From assembly GCF_003477885.1 (NCBI RefSeq), contig NZ_QUEE01000004.1, forward strand, positions 337,255-368,222: a stretch of DNA of 30,968 bases. Reading direction: 5' to 3'. The position numbers and the translations under genes are program-made. This stretch comes from Lachnotalea sp. AF33-28 (GTDB lineage Bacteria > Bacillota > Clostridia > Lachnospirales > Lachnospiraceae). The number at the start of each line of letters is the position of its first letter. Position 1 is the first letter of the stretch. The notes under the pieces are model-generated. The model was not told the origin of the DNA. It was given only the letters and a program-made list of their open reading frames with translations, and did not search any database. Positions 23,069 to 30,916 of the stretch are shown here, piece by piece.

Positions 23069-23240
23069 AGTGCGAACCCCAAGTGAACATGAATTTCCTG
23101 GGAGGTTCGCACTTGAATTTGTTGTTAATTAGCGGTGAAAATGTTGTTCAGTTAATAAAAAAAGAAACGTAGAAGAATAAAATTGGGCAATGTGTATGTA
23201 TTACAGAGCGGTAATGTATTAGTAAGTGTCACTTTTTGCT
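23069..23240 (+). promoter_or_regulatory. CRISPR leader with conserved-looking hairpin
   Basis: AT-rich sequence directly before the first repeat. It begins with a long inverted repeat, AGTGCGAACC (23069-23078) / GGTTCGCACT (23104-23113), separated by 25 bases. My recollection is that similar hairpins occur in leaders of type I-C arrays from Clostridia; this needs checking. The position on the conserved-repeat side of the array supports a leader. Confidence 0.6.
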
Positions 23241-24208
23241 GTCATCCGTTGCGAAACGGATGTGGATTGAAATTGTCTGCGGAATGTAAGTAAGGCGAGT
23301 ACCGATGTCATCCGTTGCGAAACGGATGTGGATTGAAATTGTTTCAGGTGGCGCATCATAGTTAGCAAGATCTGTCATCCGTTGCGAAACGGATGTGGAT
23401 TGAAATTGGCACTGGTAACTATCCCGTTGATGCTTTAACTGTCATCCGTTGCGAAACGGATGTGGATTGAAATCATCCTCAAGTTGTTAATTGCTGCCTG
23501 CATATTGGTCATCCGTTGCGAAACGGATGTGGATTGAAATATCTTAATCGTACCCGGTACATCCTCTGTACAATGTCATCCGTTGCGAAACGGATGTGGA
23601 TTGAAATGCGAATAGTTACAGATCCTTTAGGTTACACCCCAAGTCATCCGTTGCGAAACGGATGTGGATTGAAATCTTTTAATAAGTTACCTGCGCGAAA
23701 CAGACTACGTCATCCGTTGCGAAACGGATGTGGATTGAAATCAGATCATGTGTTTTTGCGCTTCCAATTTATCGGCGTCATCCGTTGCGAAACGGATGTG
23801 GATTGAAATGCATGTACAGAGATATACGTGCTGCACCCAAAAGGTCATCCGTTGCGAAACGGATGTGGATTGAAATTAAATCTGTTGCTGGCAGCGCATT
23901 ATCTCAAACAGTCATCCGTTGCGAAACGGATGTGGATTGAAATCCCTCATTGGCCGGGTGGTACATTGTCAGGAGTTGTCATCCGTTGCGAAACGGATGT
24001 GGATTGAAATGCGTTGTTGTTTAGCATAACATTTGCCACATAGGTCATCCGTTGCGAAACGGATGTGGATTGAAATATTTTTGATTTCCTCCGTTCTCTT
24101 AACTTCTGATGTCATCCGCTGCGAAACGGATGTGGATTGAAATTGAATCAATTCGTCTATATAGTTGTTTGCGCAGTCATCCGCTACAAAACAAATATGC
24201 ATTGATAT
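23241..24208 (+). CRISPR. CRISPR array, type I-C-like repeat, 15 repeats
   Basis: Fifteen 33-base repeats start at 23241, 23307, 23374, 23441, 23508, 23575, 23643, 23709, 23777, 23844, 23911, 23978, 24044, 24111 and 24176. The unit begins GTCATCCGTTGCGAAACGG and ends GGATTGAAAT; its inner CATCCG/CGGATG palindrome and ATTGAAAT end are typical of type I-C. The first thirteen are identical, the fourteenth has one change (T to C at position 9) and the last has eight. The fourteen spacers are 32-35 bases and all different. Decay at the 24208 end puts the leader at the 23241 end. No cas gene lies in the window, so processing must rely on Cas proteins encoded elsewhere, or the array is a relic. No spacer match was noticed within this window by eye. 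Confidence 0.98.
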
Positions 24209-24275
24209 TTTTGCGGTTACGCGCAAATATAAGACAGATCGCGCCATACTATGTAAAAAACATATAGGAAAACAT

Positions 24276-25016
24276 ATGAAAAGTACTAACGAATCACTAA
24301 GAAAACGCGGAATGGCATCAGAGGGCGATATCGCTGCGCTGTCAGACCTGACATATGAAGATCTGGTTGCCGCTTTGCATGCGGCGGACTCATGCACGAG
24401 AAGTGCGGCGGCGTATTGTCTGCGTTCCCAGGCGGACCGGGCGGCTGACGAACTGCTCGGTCAGCTCGCCGGGGAGAAATGTCTGTATACCCGCATTGCT
24501 GTCTGCGAGTGTCTGGAAAAAGGGAGTATCGTAACGGCCGAAAAGATGATCGGCTGTCTTGGCCATATCGGCAATAATCAGTACAGAGTGCCGCCGGATA
24601 AGGTTTCGGCAAAAAAATCCTTTCCACTGCCAAGAGATATCATTGCCCGCAGCCTTGGCAGGATGGATATCTCTGTTTTTCCGGCGCTTCAAAGATGCCT
24701 TAAGGAAAGCAGCTGCAGGGAACAGATCAGCGAGCTTTTGGATGCGGTCGGATATATGGTGTTTTATCATCCAGAGCTGGCGGCCGCTGACAATCTCCAG
24801 CCGGTATTGGCATTAGAATCTCCGTATTCACAGGACCCTCTGATACTGTGGAAAATGATTCTGTGTCTGTCCGCCTTTCCATCCGCAGACGCAAAAACGG
24901 TACTTTTGAATTATGCCCAGGAACAATCGATATTGGGAATGGAAGCGCAGAGATCTTTAAAGATTCTGGCTATGCGAAAAGGTACTGTTTACGGCTGTCA
25001 TACGCAGTTTTACTGA
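24276..25016 (+). CDS. HEAT-like alpha-helical repeat protein
   Basis: No family with a known function is recognised. The 246-residue product is rich in Ala and Leu and reads as stacked amphipathic helix pairs of about 30-40 residues (TYEDLVAALHAADSCTRSAA; LLGQLAGEKCLYTRIAVCEC; later QEQSILGMEAQRSLKIL), as in HEAT/PBS-lyase-type scaffolds that bind proteins or nucleic acid. The frame is open back into the last CRISPR spacer (an ATG at 24165), but the ATG at 24276 is preferred because AGGAAA lies just upstream. It starts 67 bp after the last degenerate repeat with no clear promoter between, so it may be transcribed through the array. No terminator was seen after it. Confidence 0.65.
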   Translation: MKSTNESLRKRGMASEGDIAALSDLTYEDLVAALHAADSCTRSAAAYCLRSQADRAADELLGQLAGEKCLYTRIAVCECLEKGSIVTAEKMIGCLGHIGNNQYRVPPDKVSAKKSFPLPRDIIARSLGRMDISVFPALQRCLKESSCREQISELLDAVGYMVFYHPELAAADNLQPVLALESPYSQDPLILWKMILCLSAFPSADAKTVLLNYAQEQSILGMEAQRSLKILAMRKGTVYGCHTQFY

Positions 25017-25079
25017 CAGCCATGAACGCCATGAAAGTAACTGCGGCAATAAGAAAATATAAAATATGAGAGAACCGTC

Positions 25080-25108
25080 TTGCCGCATGTCCTGACCTGG
25101 TGTACAAT
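25080..25108 (+). promoter_or_regulatory. Promoter of the cupin-GNAT operon
   Basis: TTGCCG (25080-25085), 17 bases, TACAAT (25103-25108), about 60 bp before the cupin start codon. Confidence 0.75.
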
Positions 25109-25169
25109 AAAACCATATTTCTGAATTTAGAGCGTGAATTGGAAGACACTTTATCTCGGAGGAGTTTCT

Positions 25170-25502
25170 ATGAAGGAAGAAAGAATAAACAATATGTGCG
25201 GCGGCGAAGGGTATGTGACAATCAAGCATTTGCTGTCCGATCATGAACAGTCATTAAATAAGAAGATCACTTTGTATGCGCAGGTAACAATCGAGCCGGG
25301 ACATTCTCTGGGCTATCATGAACACCATGGAGAAAGTGAGATTTATTACATAATTTCCGGTAAAGGCGAGTACAGCGATGACGGAAGCCTGCGTCCGGTT
25401 TCTTCCGGAGATCTGACCTTCACTCCTGACGGCCACGGCCATGGAATGGCAAATTGCGGGGAAGAAAATCTGGTATTCACCGCGCTTATAGTGGCGGACT
25501 GA
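25170..25502 (+). CDS. Single-domain cupin protein
   Basis: The 110-residue protein has both cupin motifs exactly: G44-X5-His50-X-His52-X4-Glu57-X6-G64 and G80-X5-Pro86-X-Gly88-X2-His91-X3-Asn95. The metal ligands of the conserved beta-barrel are thus all present. Such small cupins are isomerases, dioxygenases or sugar-binding proteins, and the sequence does not say which. The start at 25170 has GGAGGAG 8 bases upstream; an earlier ATG at 25134 lacks one. The GNAT gene follows after 23 bp on the same strand, so the two form an operon driven by the promoter at 25080. Confidence 0.88.
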   Translation: MKEERINNMCGGEGYVTIKHLLSDHEQSLNKKITLYAQVTIEPGHSLGYHEHHGESEIYYIISGKGEYSDDGSLRPVSSGDLTFTPDGHGHGMANCGEENLVFTALIVAD

Positions 25503-25525
25503 ATAAGTTATGAAAGAGGTATGAG

Positions 25526-26116
25526 ATGGATATTGAAATAGATATAACGAATACACAGCTGGAAACACAGCGGCTGATTCTGCGCCCCTGGAAAGAAAGC
25601 GATTTGTGTGATTTCTTTGAATACGCCTCTGTGGATGGAGTAGGAGAGATGGCGGGCTGGAAACACCACGAATCAGTAGAAGTTTCCAGGGAAATACTGC
25701 AGTCTTTTATGGCTGATAAAAACGTATTTGCTATCGTTTACAAAGAGAACAGCAAGGTGATCGGATCCCTGGGACTGCATACGTCATGGGCAAACGGTGA
25801 TATGAACTATAATCATTTAAAGCTTAAGGAAATTGGCTATGTCCTTTCAAAATCCTACTGGGGACAGGGGCTGATGCCGGAGGCTGTGAACGGAGCGCTC
25901 CGTTTTTGCTTTGATACCGTCGGTTTGGATGCCGTAACCATCGGTCATTTTGCGTATAATAACCAATCCCGGCGCGTGATTGAAAAATGCGGTTTTGAAT
26001 TTGTAAAACAATGTGAATATCATGTAAAGCAGCTGCAGAAGGATGTCATAGATATGCAGTACATTATGTCACGTGACCGCTGGAATTCATACCGTATTGC
26101 TGAAAGCAGGAGCTGA
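25526..26116 (+). CDS. GNAT-family N-acetyltransferase (RimJ/RimL type)
   Basis: The 196-residue protein starts with the RimJ-type ETQRLILRPWKESDL and carries the acetyl-CoA-binding motif A (EIGYVLSKSYWGQGLMPEAV, about 102-121) and motif B (NNQSRRVIEKCGFEFV). Members acetylate the N-terminal amino group of ribosomal proteins or small amines; the target here is not predictable. It is the second gene after the cupin, with AAAGAGG upstream of the ATG, and ends before an imperfect stem-loop. Confidence 0.92.
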   Translation: MDIEIDITNTQLETQRLILRPWKESDLCDFFEYASVDGVGEMAGWKHHESVEVSREILQSFMADKNVFAIVYKENSKVIGSLGLHTSWANGDMNYNHLKLKEIGYVLSKSYWGQGLMPEAVNGALRFCFDTVGLDAVTIGHFAYNNQSRRVIEKCGFEFVKQCEYHVKQLQKDVIDMQYIMSRDRWNSYRIAESRS

Positions 26117-26173
26117 ATAACAGATGGACGAAAGCGGCCTGCAGATGACCTGGCCGCACCGTTCATAGGGATA

Positions 26174-26231
26174 AAATAAGGGGTTGCCACACCTATGATT
26201 TTTCAATCACTGATGTGACAGCTCCTTATTT
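26174..26231. terminator. Imperfect bidirectional terminator
   Basis: AAATAAGG (26174-26181) pairs with CCTTATTT (26224-26231). Inside it, GGTTGCCACA and TGTGACAGCT continue the stem with wobbles and one or two mismatches around a loop of about 20 bases. It separates the converging GNAT and CD3324-type genes, and T-rich flanks on both sides would allow termination in either direction. Confidence 0.55.
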
Positions 26232-26239
26232 ATTCCGTA

Positions 26240-26500
26240 TCATCGGTATAATATTTTTCTGACAGTCTCATCTGAAAGACTGTATTCTTCGCAGATCTTT
26301 TCAATCGGTATCTTGAGGTGGAAATATTTATGTCTGATAGCCTCATTTCGCTGCTCGTAAAAGTGCAGCGCTCCTGTATCCTCTCCCCATTTCTTCCGCC
26401 TCTTGTCGGAAGGCACATAGAGGATTTCACCCGATGCGTATTTCTGCAGCTCCTTTAACAGATTGTCCGGTAAGATTTCCGAAGCGTTTCGATATTTCAT
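26240..26500 (-). CDS. CD3324-family HTH protein
   Basis: This 86-residue protein matches the small clostridial CD3324 family as I recall it: MKYRNASEILPDNLLKELQK, then GEILYVPSDKRRKKWGEDTG, and a C-terminal helix-turn-helix-like IPIEKICEEYSLSDETVRKI. The family is thought to be DNA-binding, without a defined target. AAGGAAGG lies upstream of the ATG at normal spacing. The nucleotidyltransferase-like gene is 29 bp upstream on the same strand, so the two are probably co-transcribed. Confidence 0.8.
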   Translation of the reverse strand: MKYRNASEILPDNLLKELQKYASGEILYVPSDKRRKKWGEDTGALHFYEQRNEAIRHKYFHLKIPIEKICEEYSLSDETVRKILYR

Positions 26501-26529
26501 CCGTCCTGCCTTCCTTTTCTAAGCATTTT

Positions 26530-27570
26530 CTAGTTCTCGGCTGATAAAAAGGCTTCGATGTTTTCATAGCGCCTGATTTGGACCCCGTTACTCTCGATTG
26601 TTGAAATGACCGTATTTTCCAATTCAGCGGCACGGCGGGAAAGCATTTCGAGATTATGCATATCATAGCAGCCGAGTAAATCCATTTCCCCAAGCATGAA
26701 TTCGTCCCCTACGATATCCAGTTCGCTTTGCAGCTGGCATGCCTCATGAAACGCGGCATCGCTGTCACCGTTTCTGCAGAAAAAGTACAGACGGTTCCAC
26801 CAGGTACGAAGTTCCTGATACCAGTCGGCCAGCCAGTGATAATCCGGCTTTTTCACAGAGTCCGCTTTTTCAGGCTTATAGCGGGCGATGAACTCCCGGG
26901 TCGAAGCGATGAGAAGATGGGAGATACTTTTTAATTCACTGGCTGTATGTGCGCCCAAAATCGCCTGGTAATATTCCACGAACCTTTCAGGAAGCTCTTT
27001 CCATTTCGAAATCTCTGTGATCAAACCCTCATGCCAGTCTTTGCGGTAGGTCTGATTCAGACAGGCGACGGATACGGTCAGGTAATAATGGATATATCCC
27101 GCTAACCCCCGAACACGGTAGAGACGTTCCTCAAACATCATCGTTTTGTACATGTTCATGGCCACATCCAGATTTTCCAGAGCCTTTCGGTAGATGAACT
27201 CCGGATTTTTAAGATTATCAAAAAGCTTTTGCCGCAGGGCCTCAAAATGCTCCACGTCCTCTTTGGACCGGGCATACAGGATCTTGGCATTGCCCAGACA
27301 TGGAGTTGTGAGATCGTCCAAGTCTGCGGTGCGTTCGGTCCGTTCCCATGAACGCGGGTAGAGATCGTTGCCAACGTTGCCGATGATGAAGGTCTGCGCC
27401 AGTTCATTGCCGCGCGGGGTAGACGGTATGAAGTAGTCAAAGGGTTCTCCGTGACCGTCCCCCCCTATGGATGCGCCTTCTACGGCAACAAGCAGCGCGA
27501 TGTCATCGATGTATTCTGTTTTAATTTTATGGATTACCCATTCTGTGAGCTGTTTTGAATCTTTATTCAT
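26530..27570 (-). CDS. Nucleotidyltransferase-like protein of unknown function
   Basis: No named gene is recognised. The N-terminal 120 residues look like a divergent nucleotidyltransferase fold of the aminoglycoside-adenylyltransferase kind: a G-rich segment with acidic residues (ASIGGDGHGEPFDYFIPSTP), then TADLDDLTTPCLGNAKILYA, comparable to the AD-L-A-vLyD pattern. The remaining two-thirds is helical (for example WYQELRTWWNRLYFF), which would suit a substrate-binding helical domain. The usual GSxxx-DxD metal motif is not clearly conserved, so activity is uncertain. The protein has 346 residues, no membrane segments, and a ribosome-binding site AAAGGATGGGG. A promoter lies about 65 bp upstream. 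The CD3324-type gene follows. Confidence 0.5.
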   Translation of the reverse strand: MNKDSKQLTEWVIHKIKTEYIDDIALLVAVEGASIGGDGHGEPFDYFIPSTPRGNELAQTFIIGNVGNDLYPRSWERTERTADLDDLTTPCLGNAKILYARSKEDVEHFEALRQKLFDNLKNPEFIYRKALENLDVAMNMYKTMMFEERLYRVRGLAGYIHYYLTVSVACLNQTYRKDWHEGLITEISKWKELPERFVEYYQAILGAHTASELKSISHLLIASTREFIARYKPEKADSVKKPDYHWLADWYQELRTWWNRLYFFCRNGDSDAAFHEACQLQSELDIVGDEFMLGEMDLLGCYDMHNLEMLSRRAAELENTVISTIESNGVQIRRYENIEAFLSAEN

Positions 27571-27632
27571 ATAACCCCATCCTTTCTGATTTTACCTTTC
27601 CTGCGGCCGCTTGATGTTCTTAAGATGCATTT

Positions 27633-27662
27633 AGTATACCGCTTTCGGTGTATCGGTGGCAA
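27633..27662 (-). promoter_or_regulatory. Promoter of the nucleotidyltransferase-like gene
   Basis: Minus strand: TTGCCA (27662-27657), an 18-base spacer, TATACT (27638-27633). Confidence 0.65.
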
Positions 27663-27706
27663 TGCCGACATTTATTATAATAATTTAGTAACTTAAGTTG
27701 TTACCG

Positions 27707-27798
27707 TTCAATGCTGCTGTAAACCGCCCGCGTATGGCAGATCACAGTATGGTCCTCACCGGAATACACTCTCACTCCGTGAAGCGCGCAGCGGTTCT
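27707..27798 (+). repeat. Dispersed intergenic repeat, copy C
   Basis: About 90 bp that align from end to end with 22675-22764 of copy B: shared TTCA, GCTG, AAAC, CCCGCG, GTCCTCA, ACACTC-CTCCGTGAA and GCGCAGC blocks with scattered changes. It lies in the roughly 415-bp gap (27571-27985) between two divergent genes, together with their promoters. No coding potential was seen. Confidence 0.7.
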
Positions 27799-27851
27799 AA
27801 CGCTGCAAACTGCGCAGCGAAATAACCGGCGGCCAATGGATCCGCTGTGCC

Positions 27852-27880
27852 TTGCTGATTCTACCGGTTGGCAGTATAAT
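27852..27880 (+). promoter_or_regulatory. Promoter of the oxidoreductase gene
   Basis: TTGCTG (27852-27857), 17 bases, TATAAT (27875-27880), about 105 bp before the start codon. The rest of the leader shows no recognised structure. Confidence 0.6.
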
Positions 27881-27985
27881 ACTTATAACAGCGGGCGCAT
27901 TACATCAGCAGATCGTTTATACTTTAAGCCGGTATTTTATTTGAAACCATTTTATTAAAAAGGTTTAAGAAAGAGGGGATTGGAT

Positions 27986-28954
27986 ATGAGATTTGGTGTC
28001 ATTGGTTTTGGAAATATCGCCAGAAAATTCGTGCAGAGCATCACGTATACCTCCAGTGGAAGCATCTGTGCCATTGCATCCCATTCGGCAGCGGCGGATG
28101 ATTTGTATCTGAAGGAGCATCCGCAGGTCAGGCTCTATCGGGACTATGAAGAGCTGCTCTGCGACCCACAGGTGGAAGCGGTCTATATCGCGCTTCCCCA
28201 TCTCGATCACAGGGAGTGGATCATAAAAGCGATGGAACGGGGTATCCCCGTTTTATGCGAAAAACCCATGGTCCTGGAAACCGGCGAGATGGAGGAGATC
28301 TTAGAAACAGCCGCGAGGCATCCGGTGTACTGCCTAGAAGCGATGAAGACAAAGTTTAACGCCGGGTGGCAGCAGCTTAAAGGGGATCTTAAGAAGCTGG
28401 GACAGATCTTTCAGATTGAGGCCAATTTCTGCTATGACTCTTATCGGAATTATGAGCCGTCTTCCTATATCTATGATAAGCGCCAGGGAGGCGCTTTAAA
28501 CGATGTGGGAAGCTACCCCATCGCCTTTGTGGTGTCCCTGCTGGATGAAAATGCGGTGAGTGTAACCGGAGAGATACATAAAAAGGATGGCATAGAGCAG
28601 TATTTTCTGGCGGAATTGATGTTTGAAAGCGGTGTCAAAGGAGTGGTGGAGGGCGCCATTGACCGCGATAAAGAACGGACAGCCATCATCACCGGAGAGC
28701 TGGGCAGAATAGAGGTTCCCATGTTTAACAGGATACAGCAATATCGGATCATCTTCAATGACGGAACCGTGACCGATCTAAGCTTCCCGATCGCAGGCGA
28801 CGATATGACGATGGAAATACAGGCTTTTATCGATGATGTGGAGAAGGGCAGAACACAGAGCAAGATCCACAGCCTGAAAGATACCGGAACCATTGTGGAA
28901 ATCTGCAGGCGCATCAGAGAAAATGCAGAGATTTATGAAGACAGCTGTCATTAA
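27986..28954 (+). CDS. Gfo/Idh/MocA-family NAD(P)-dependent oxidoreductase
   Basis: The 322-residue protein has the Rossmann nucleotide-binding motif at the N-terminus (MRFGVIGFGNIARKF; G7, G9) and the family's CEKPM motif with Lys93, followed by the C-terminal alpha/beta domain (GGALNDVGSYPIAFVVSLL). The family oxidises or reduces sugars, inositols and related polyols with NAD(P). The substrate is not apparent. The ATG at 27986 is chosen over a TTG at 27980 because AGAGGGG (27972-27978) is then well spaced. It has its own promoter and no co-directional partner before the IS110 element. Confidence 0.93.
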   Translation: MRFGVIGFGNIARKFVQSITYTSSGSICAIASHSAAADDLYLKEHPQVRLYRDYEELLCDPQVEAVYIALPHLDHREWIIKAMERGIPVLCEKPMVLETGEMEEILETAARHPVYCLEAMKTKFNAGWQQLKGDLKKLGQIFQIEANFCYDSYRNYEPSSYIYDKRQGGALNDVGSYPIAFVVSLLDENAVSVTGEIHKKDGIEQYFLAELMFESGVKGVVEGAIDRDKERTAIITGELGRIEVPMFNRIQQYRIIFNDGTVTDLSFPIAGDDMTMEIQAFIDDVEKGRTQSKIHSLKDTGTIVEICRRIRENAEIYEDSCH

Positions 28955-29088
28955 AGGTCCGCCATTCAGGGTTCGCTCCGCCTATTAATACGTCAAAACT
29001 TCAGGGTGCTGTCAGTAAAATATCCGTGTTTTTGATGTTGTATTCTGCTCCTGTCCCATGTAATCTATAGTCTATAGCAGCATGTAAA
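28955..29088. other. Non-coding gap after the oxidoreductase
   Basis: About 130 bases with no gene and no convincing terminator. Only a small CTATAG-T-CTATAG repeat was noted. Confidence 0.5.
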
Positions 29089-29142
29089 GAGGAAGCACGC
29101 TGAGGCGTGCGCAGGTCATCAACCGTACGGCTGGTGACATAG
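29089..29142 (-). repeat. Dispersed intergenic repeat, copy D (partial)
   Basis: Matches the interior of copy B in inverted orientation: GAGGAAGC, then a perfect CAGGTCATCAACC (29112-29124; copy B 22777-22789), then GGTGA further on. Similarity stops close to the end of the IS110 element, as if the element had inserted into this copy. Confidence 0.65.
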
Positions 29143-29248
29143 CATTCTGGTGATATGTCAAGAGTTTTTTGAAAAAGATTTTGATATGTTTTTCAGAAAA
29201 AAGGGTAACTTTAATAGACCCTCGGCGGAAATTCCCAAAAACCGAATG

Positions 29249-30550
29249 TCAGTTCTGACCGGTATGTAATTCGGTGTCCAGCTTTTCACCGGTGTACAGT
29301 TGATTTTTGACCAGCAATCCAAAAACGAGTCGTACAAATTTACGAGATGTAAGCGCGAGTGCTCTCTTGTGCTGATGCTTTGAAACCTCAGCATATTTTT
29401 TGGCATAGTAATCCGCGTATTCGGGCACATACCTTCTGACGCTGTTAGCAGCTTCTCCCAGATAATAGCGGAGATACAGATTCCCAGCTTTTGAGACCTG
29501 ATTGTCTTCGGAAGTAAAATCGCCGGAATCGTTTTTAAGCCAGTATAAACCTGCATACTTGGCAAGGGCATCGGATGAGTGGAATGCGCTTATGTCACCT
29601 ATTTCAGACAGCATACCGGATGCCCATATCGGTCCAATGCCGGGAATGGACTTCAGGATAAGGAATGCATTAGGGTTCATCCCATTGATGCACTTTTCAA
29701 TTGCCTGCTCTATCAGTTTTATTTCCTTTTGATAGGCCTGGATGCAGTTGAATGAACTTGCAAGCGAGACATTCAGCGGTTCATACATGCATTTATCCAA
29801 ACGATACGAGTCTCTTGCGGCTTTGCGCAGAAGCTCGGACGTCCTGGATATGTCAGAGATACGGTTTCTGCTTTTTTCAGCAAGGAATGCCAGGAGTTCT
29901 TCCTCTGAAAGGTCGATGATTTCCTGGGGTGATAAAAACTCCGTCAGCACGGCGGAAGACGTAGCGCCATAAATGTTACCGAATGGTCTGTCATCACCAT
30001 CGAGGAGCTGCAGCTCACTGAATTTCAGATACAGGTTCGAGACCATGTACGTCTTCTCCCTGGCAATACATTCCGAAAGGTGCATGCGATGCCTGGTAAG
30101 GCGCTTGAGGGCAATGAACTGGCTTCCGCGCCAGGGTTCAAGCTTCTTTGTCCTGCCTACCCTGGCAAAGTCGGCAATGAGGAAAGCGTCCGCCGGATCC
30201 GTCTTTTCCATTCCTATATAGGACTTGCGGTAATTGGCTGTAGTCTTTGGGTTGACAACGAACACATAGGGCTTGTACGGCATAAGCGTTTCGCAGGTGG
30301 AAAGAAAATTTGCGATATGGACGCTGTAAACAGATGTAGACTCCAGACAGACGATGACCGTATCAAGGTTTTTATGGTTCTGCATGCATTCGGCGATCAT
30401 ACTGGCAAGTTCATCAGCGCCAGGCTGGTTATTGCCAAATGATGACGAGATGTATTTGTTCTCTTCAAAATCCATAGCATAGACCACATTGGATTTTGAA
30501 CTTACATCAATACCTACAAACAAGGTGGACATATAGTTGATCTTTAACAT
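29249..30550 (-). CDS. IS110-family transposase (bridge-RNA-guided recombinase)
   Basis: The 433-residue protein has the IS110 RuvC-like DEDD domain with all four acidic residues: Asp15 in FVGIDVSSK, Glu70 in CLEST, Asp118 and Asp121 in KTDPADAFL. The C-terminal Transposase_20 domain has LKSIPGIGPIWASGMLSEIG, LAKYAGLYW and a DSGDF serine followed by KAGNLYLRYYLGEAA. IS110 recombinases join donor and target DNA guided by a bridge RNA. The ATG at 30550 has AAAGGAAG upstream. The frame is open for 68 more codons upstream, but that part lies in the element's non-coding end and has no recognisable protein sequence. No frameshift or stop is seen, so the element may be active. Confidence 0.95.
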   Translation of the reverse strand: MLKINYMSTLFVGIDVSSKSNVVYAMDFEENKYISSSFGNNQPGADELASMIAECMQNHKNLDTVIVCLESTSVYSVHIANFLSTCETLMPYKPYVFVVNPKTTANYRKSYIGMEKTDPADAFLIADFARVGRTKKLEPWRGSQFIALKRLTRHRMHLSECIAREKTYMVSNLYLKFSELQLLDGDDRPFGNIYGATSSAVLTEFLSPQEIIDLSEEELLAFLAEKSRNRISDISRTSELLRKAARDSYRLDKCMYEPLNVSLASSFNCIQAYQKEIKLIEQAIEKCINGMNPNAFLILKSIPGIGPIWASGMLSEIGDISAFHSSDALAKYAGLYWLKNDSGDFTSEDNQVSKAGNLYLRYYLGEAANSVRRYVPEYADYYAKKYAEVSKHQHKRALALTSRKFVRLVFGLLVKNQLYTGEKLDTELHTGQN

Positions 30551-30815
30551 GATATCACTTCCTTTCCGATCTGGATTTGTGGAGCCTGAAGCAAAAGGTT
30601 TATCCTGTGCTGCATATGGTGACCGAAGCCTCGCGCAATGAGCATGCACCCAGCCAGCTTTTCTTGCTGGAGCTTCGACTGGGGATGAAAATTCTGTGTC
30701 AGCGGAATGTGCCATATGTGCCAGGCTGAATGCTAAAAAAGCAGTCACGGACAAAGCCGGCTGAAAGGAGGTAAAGCAGTGCCTTCGGACATCAGACTCT
30801 GCCTGATATCATAAC
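30551..30815 (-). ncRNA. Candidate IS110 bridge RNA in the 5' non-coding end
   Basis: About 265 bases upstream of the recombinase gene carry local stem-loops, for example CCAGC-TTTTCTT-GCTGG (30654-30670), as expected for the 5'-end-encoded bridge RNA of IS110-group elements. A TATGAT lies near its outer edge. Guide loops cannot be fixed by eye; a 7-base TGGTGAC at 30617-30623 also occurs in the flank at 29132-29138, but that is short enough to be chance. Confidence 0.5.
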
Positions 30816-30916
30816 ACAGGATTAACCATATAAAAAGTAACTGTTGACCGTATGGATGGGATTCAGGATGAGGGGAGTTCCTCTTAGATGTCCTTACCAT
30901 CTATACCCATAAAAAG

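Larger units (their letters stand above)
29143..30830 (-). mobile_element. IS110-family insertion sequence (approximate ends)
   Basis: One DEDD-type recombinase gene with a short 3' end (about 100 bp, 29143-29248) and a long 5' non-coding end (about 280 bp). This asymmetry fits the IS110 group, whose bridge RNA is encoded 5' of the gene, rather than the IS1111 group. No terminal inverted repeats are visible, as usual for IS110, so the boundaries are estimates. The 3' end contains TTGACA on the minus strand (29161-29156) and the 5' end a TATGAT (30813-30808), which would form a promoter when the ends join in a circle. Confidence 0.75.

Noticed and set aside
22930..23112. Remnant of cas2 or another cas gene just upstream of the CRISPR leader
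   Set aside because: Translation of all frames by eye gave no Cas2-like end or other Cas motif.
23516..23940. Open frames with repeated RNGCGLK peptides in the CRISPR array
   Set aside because: They are translations of the repeats themselves; the periodicity is that of the array.
30617..30623. TGGTGAC shared by the IS110 5' end and the flank at 29132, as a bridge-RNA guide match
   Set aside because: A 7-base match between stretches of this length is likely by chance; kept only as a hint.
30551..30754. 68-codon N-terminal extension of the IS110 recombinase
   Set aside because: The conserved protein begins at the ATG at 30550 with its own ribosome-binding site; the upstream part is the element's non-coding end.
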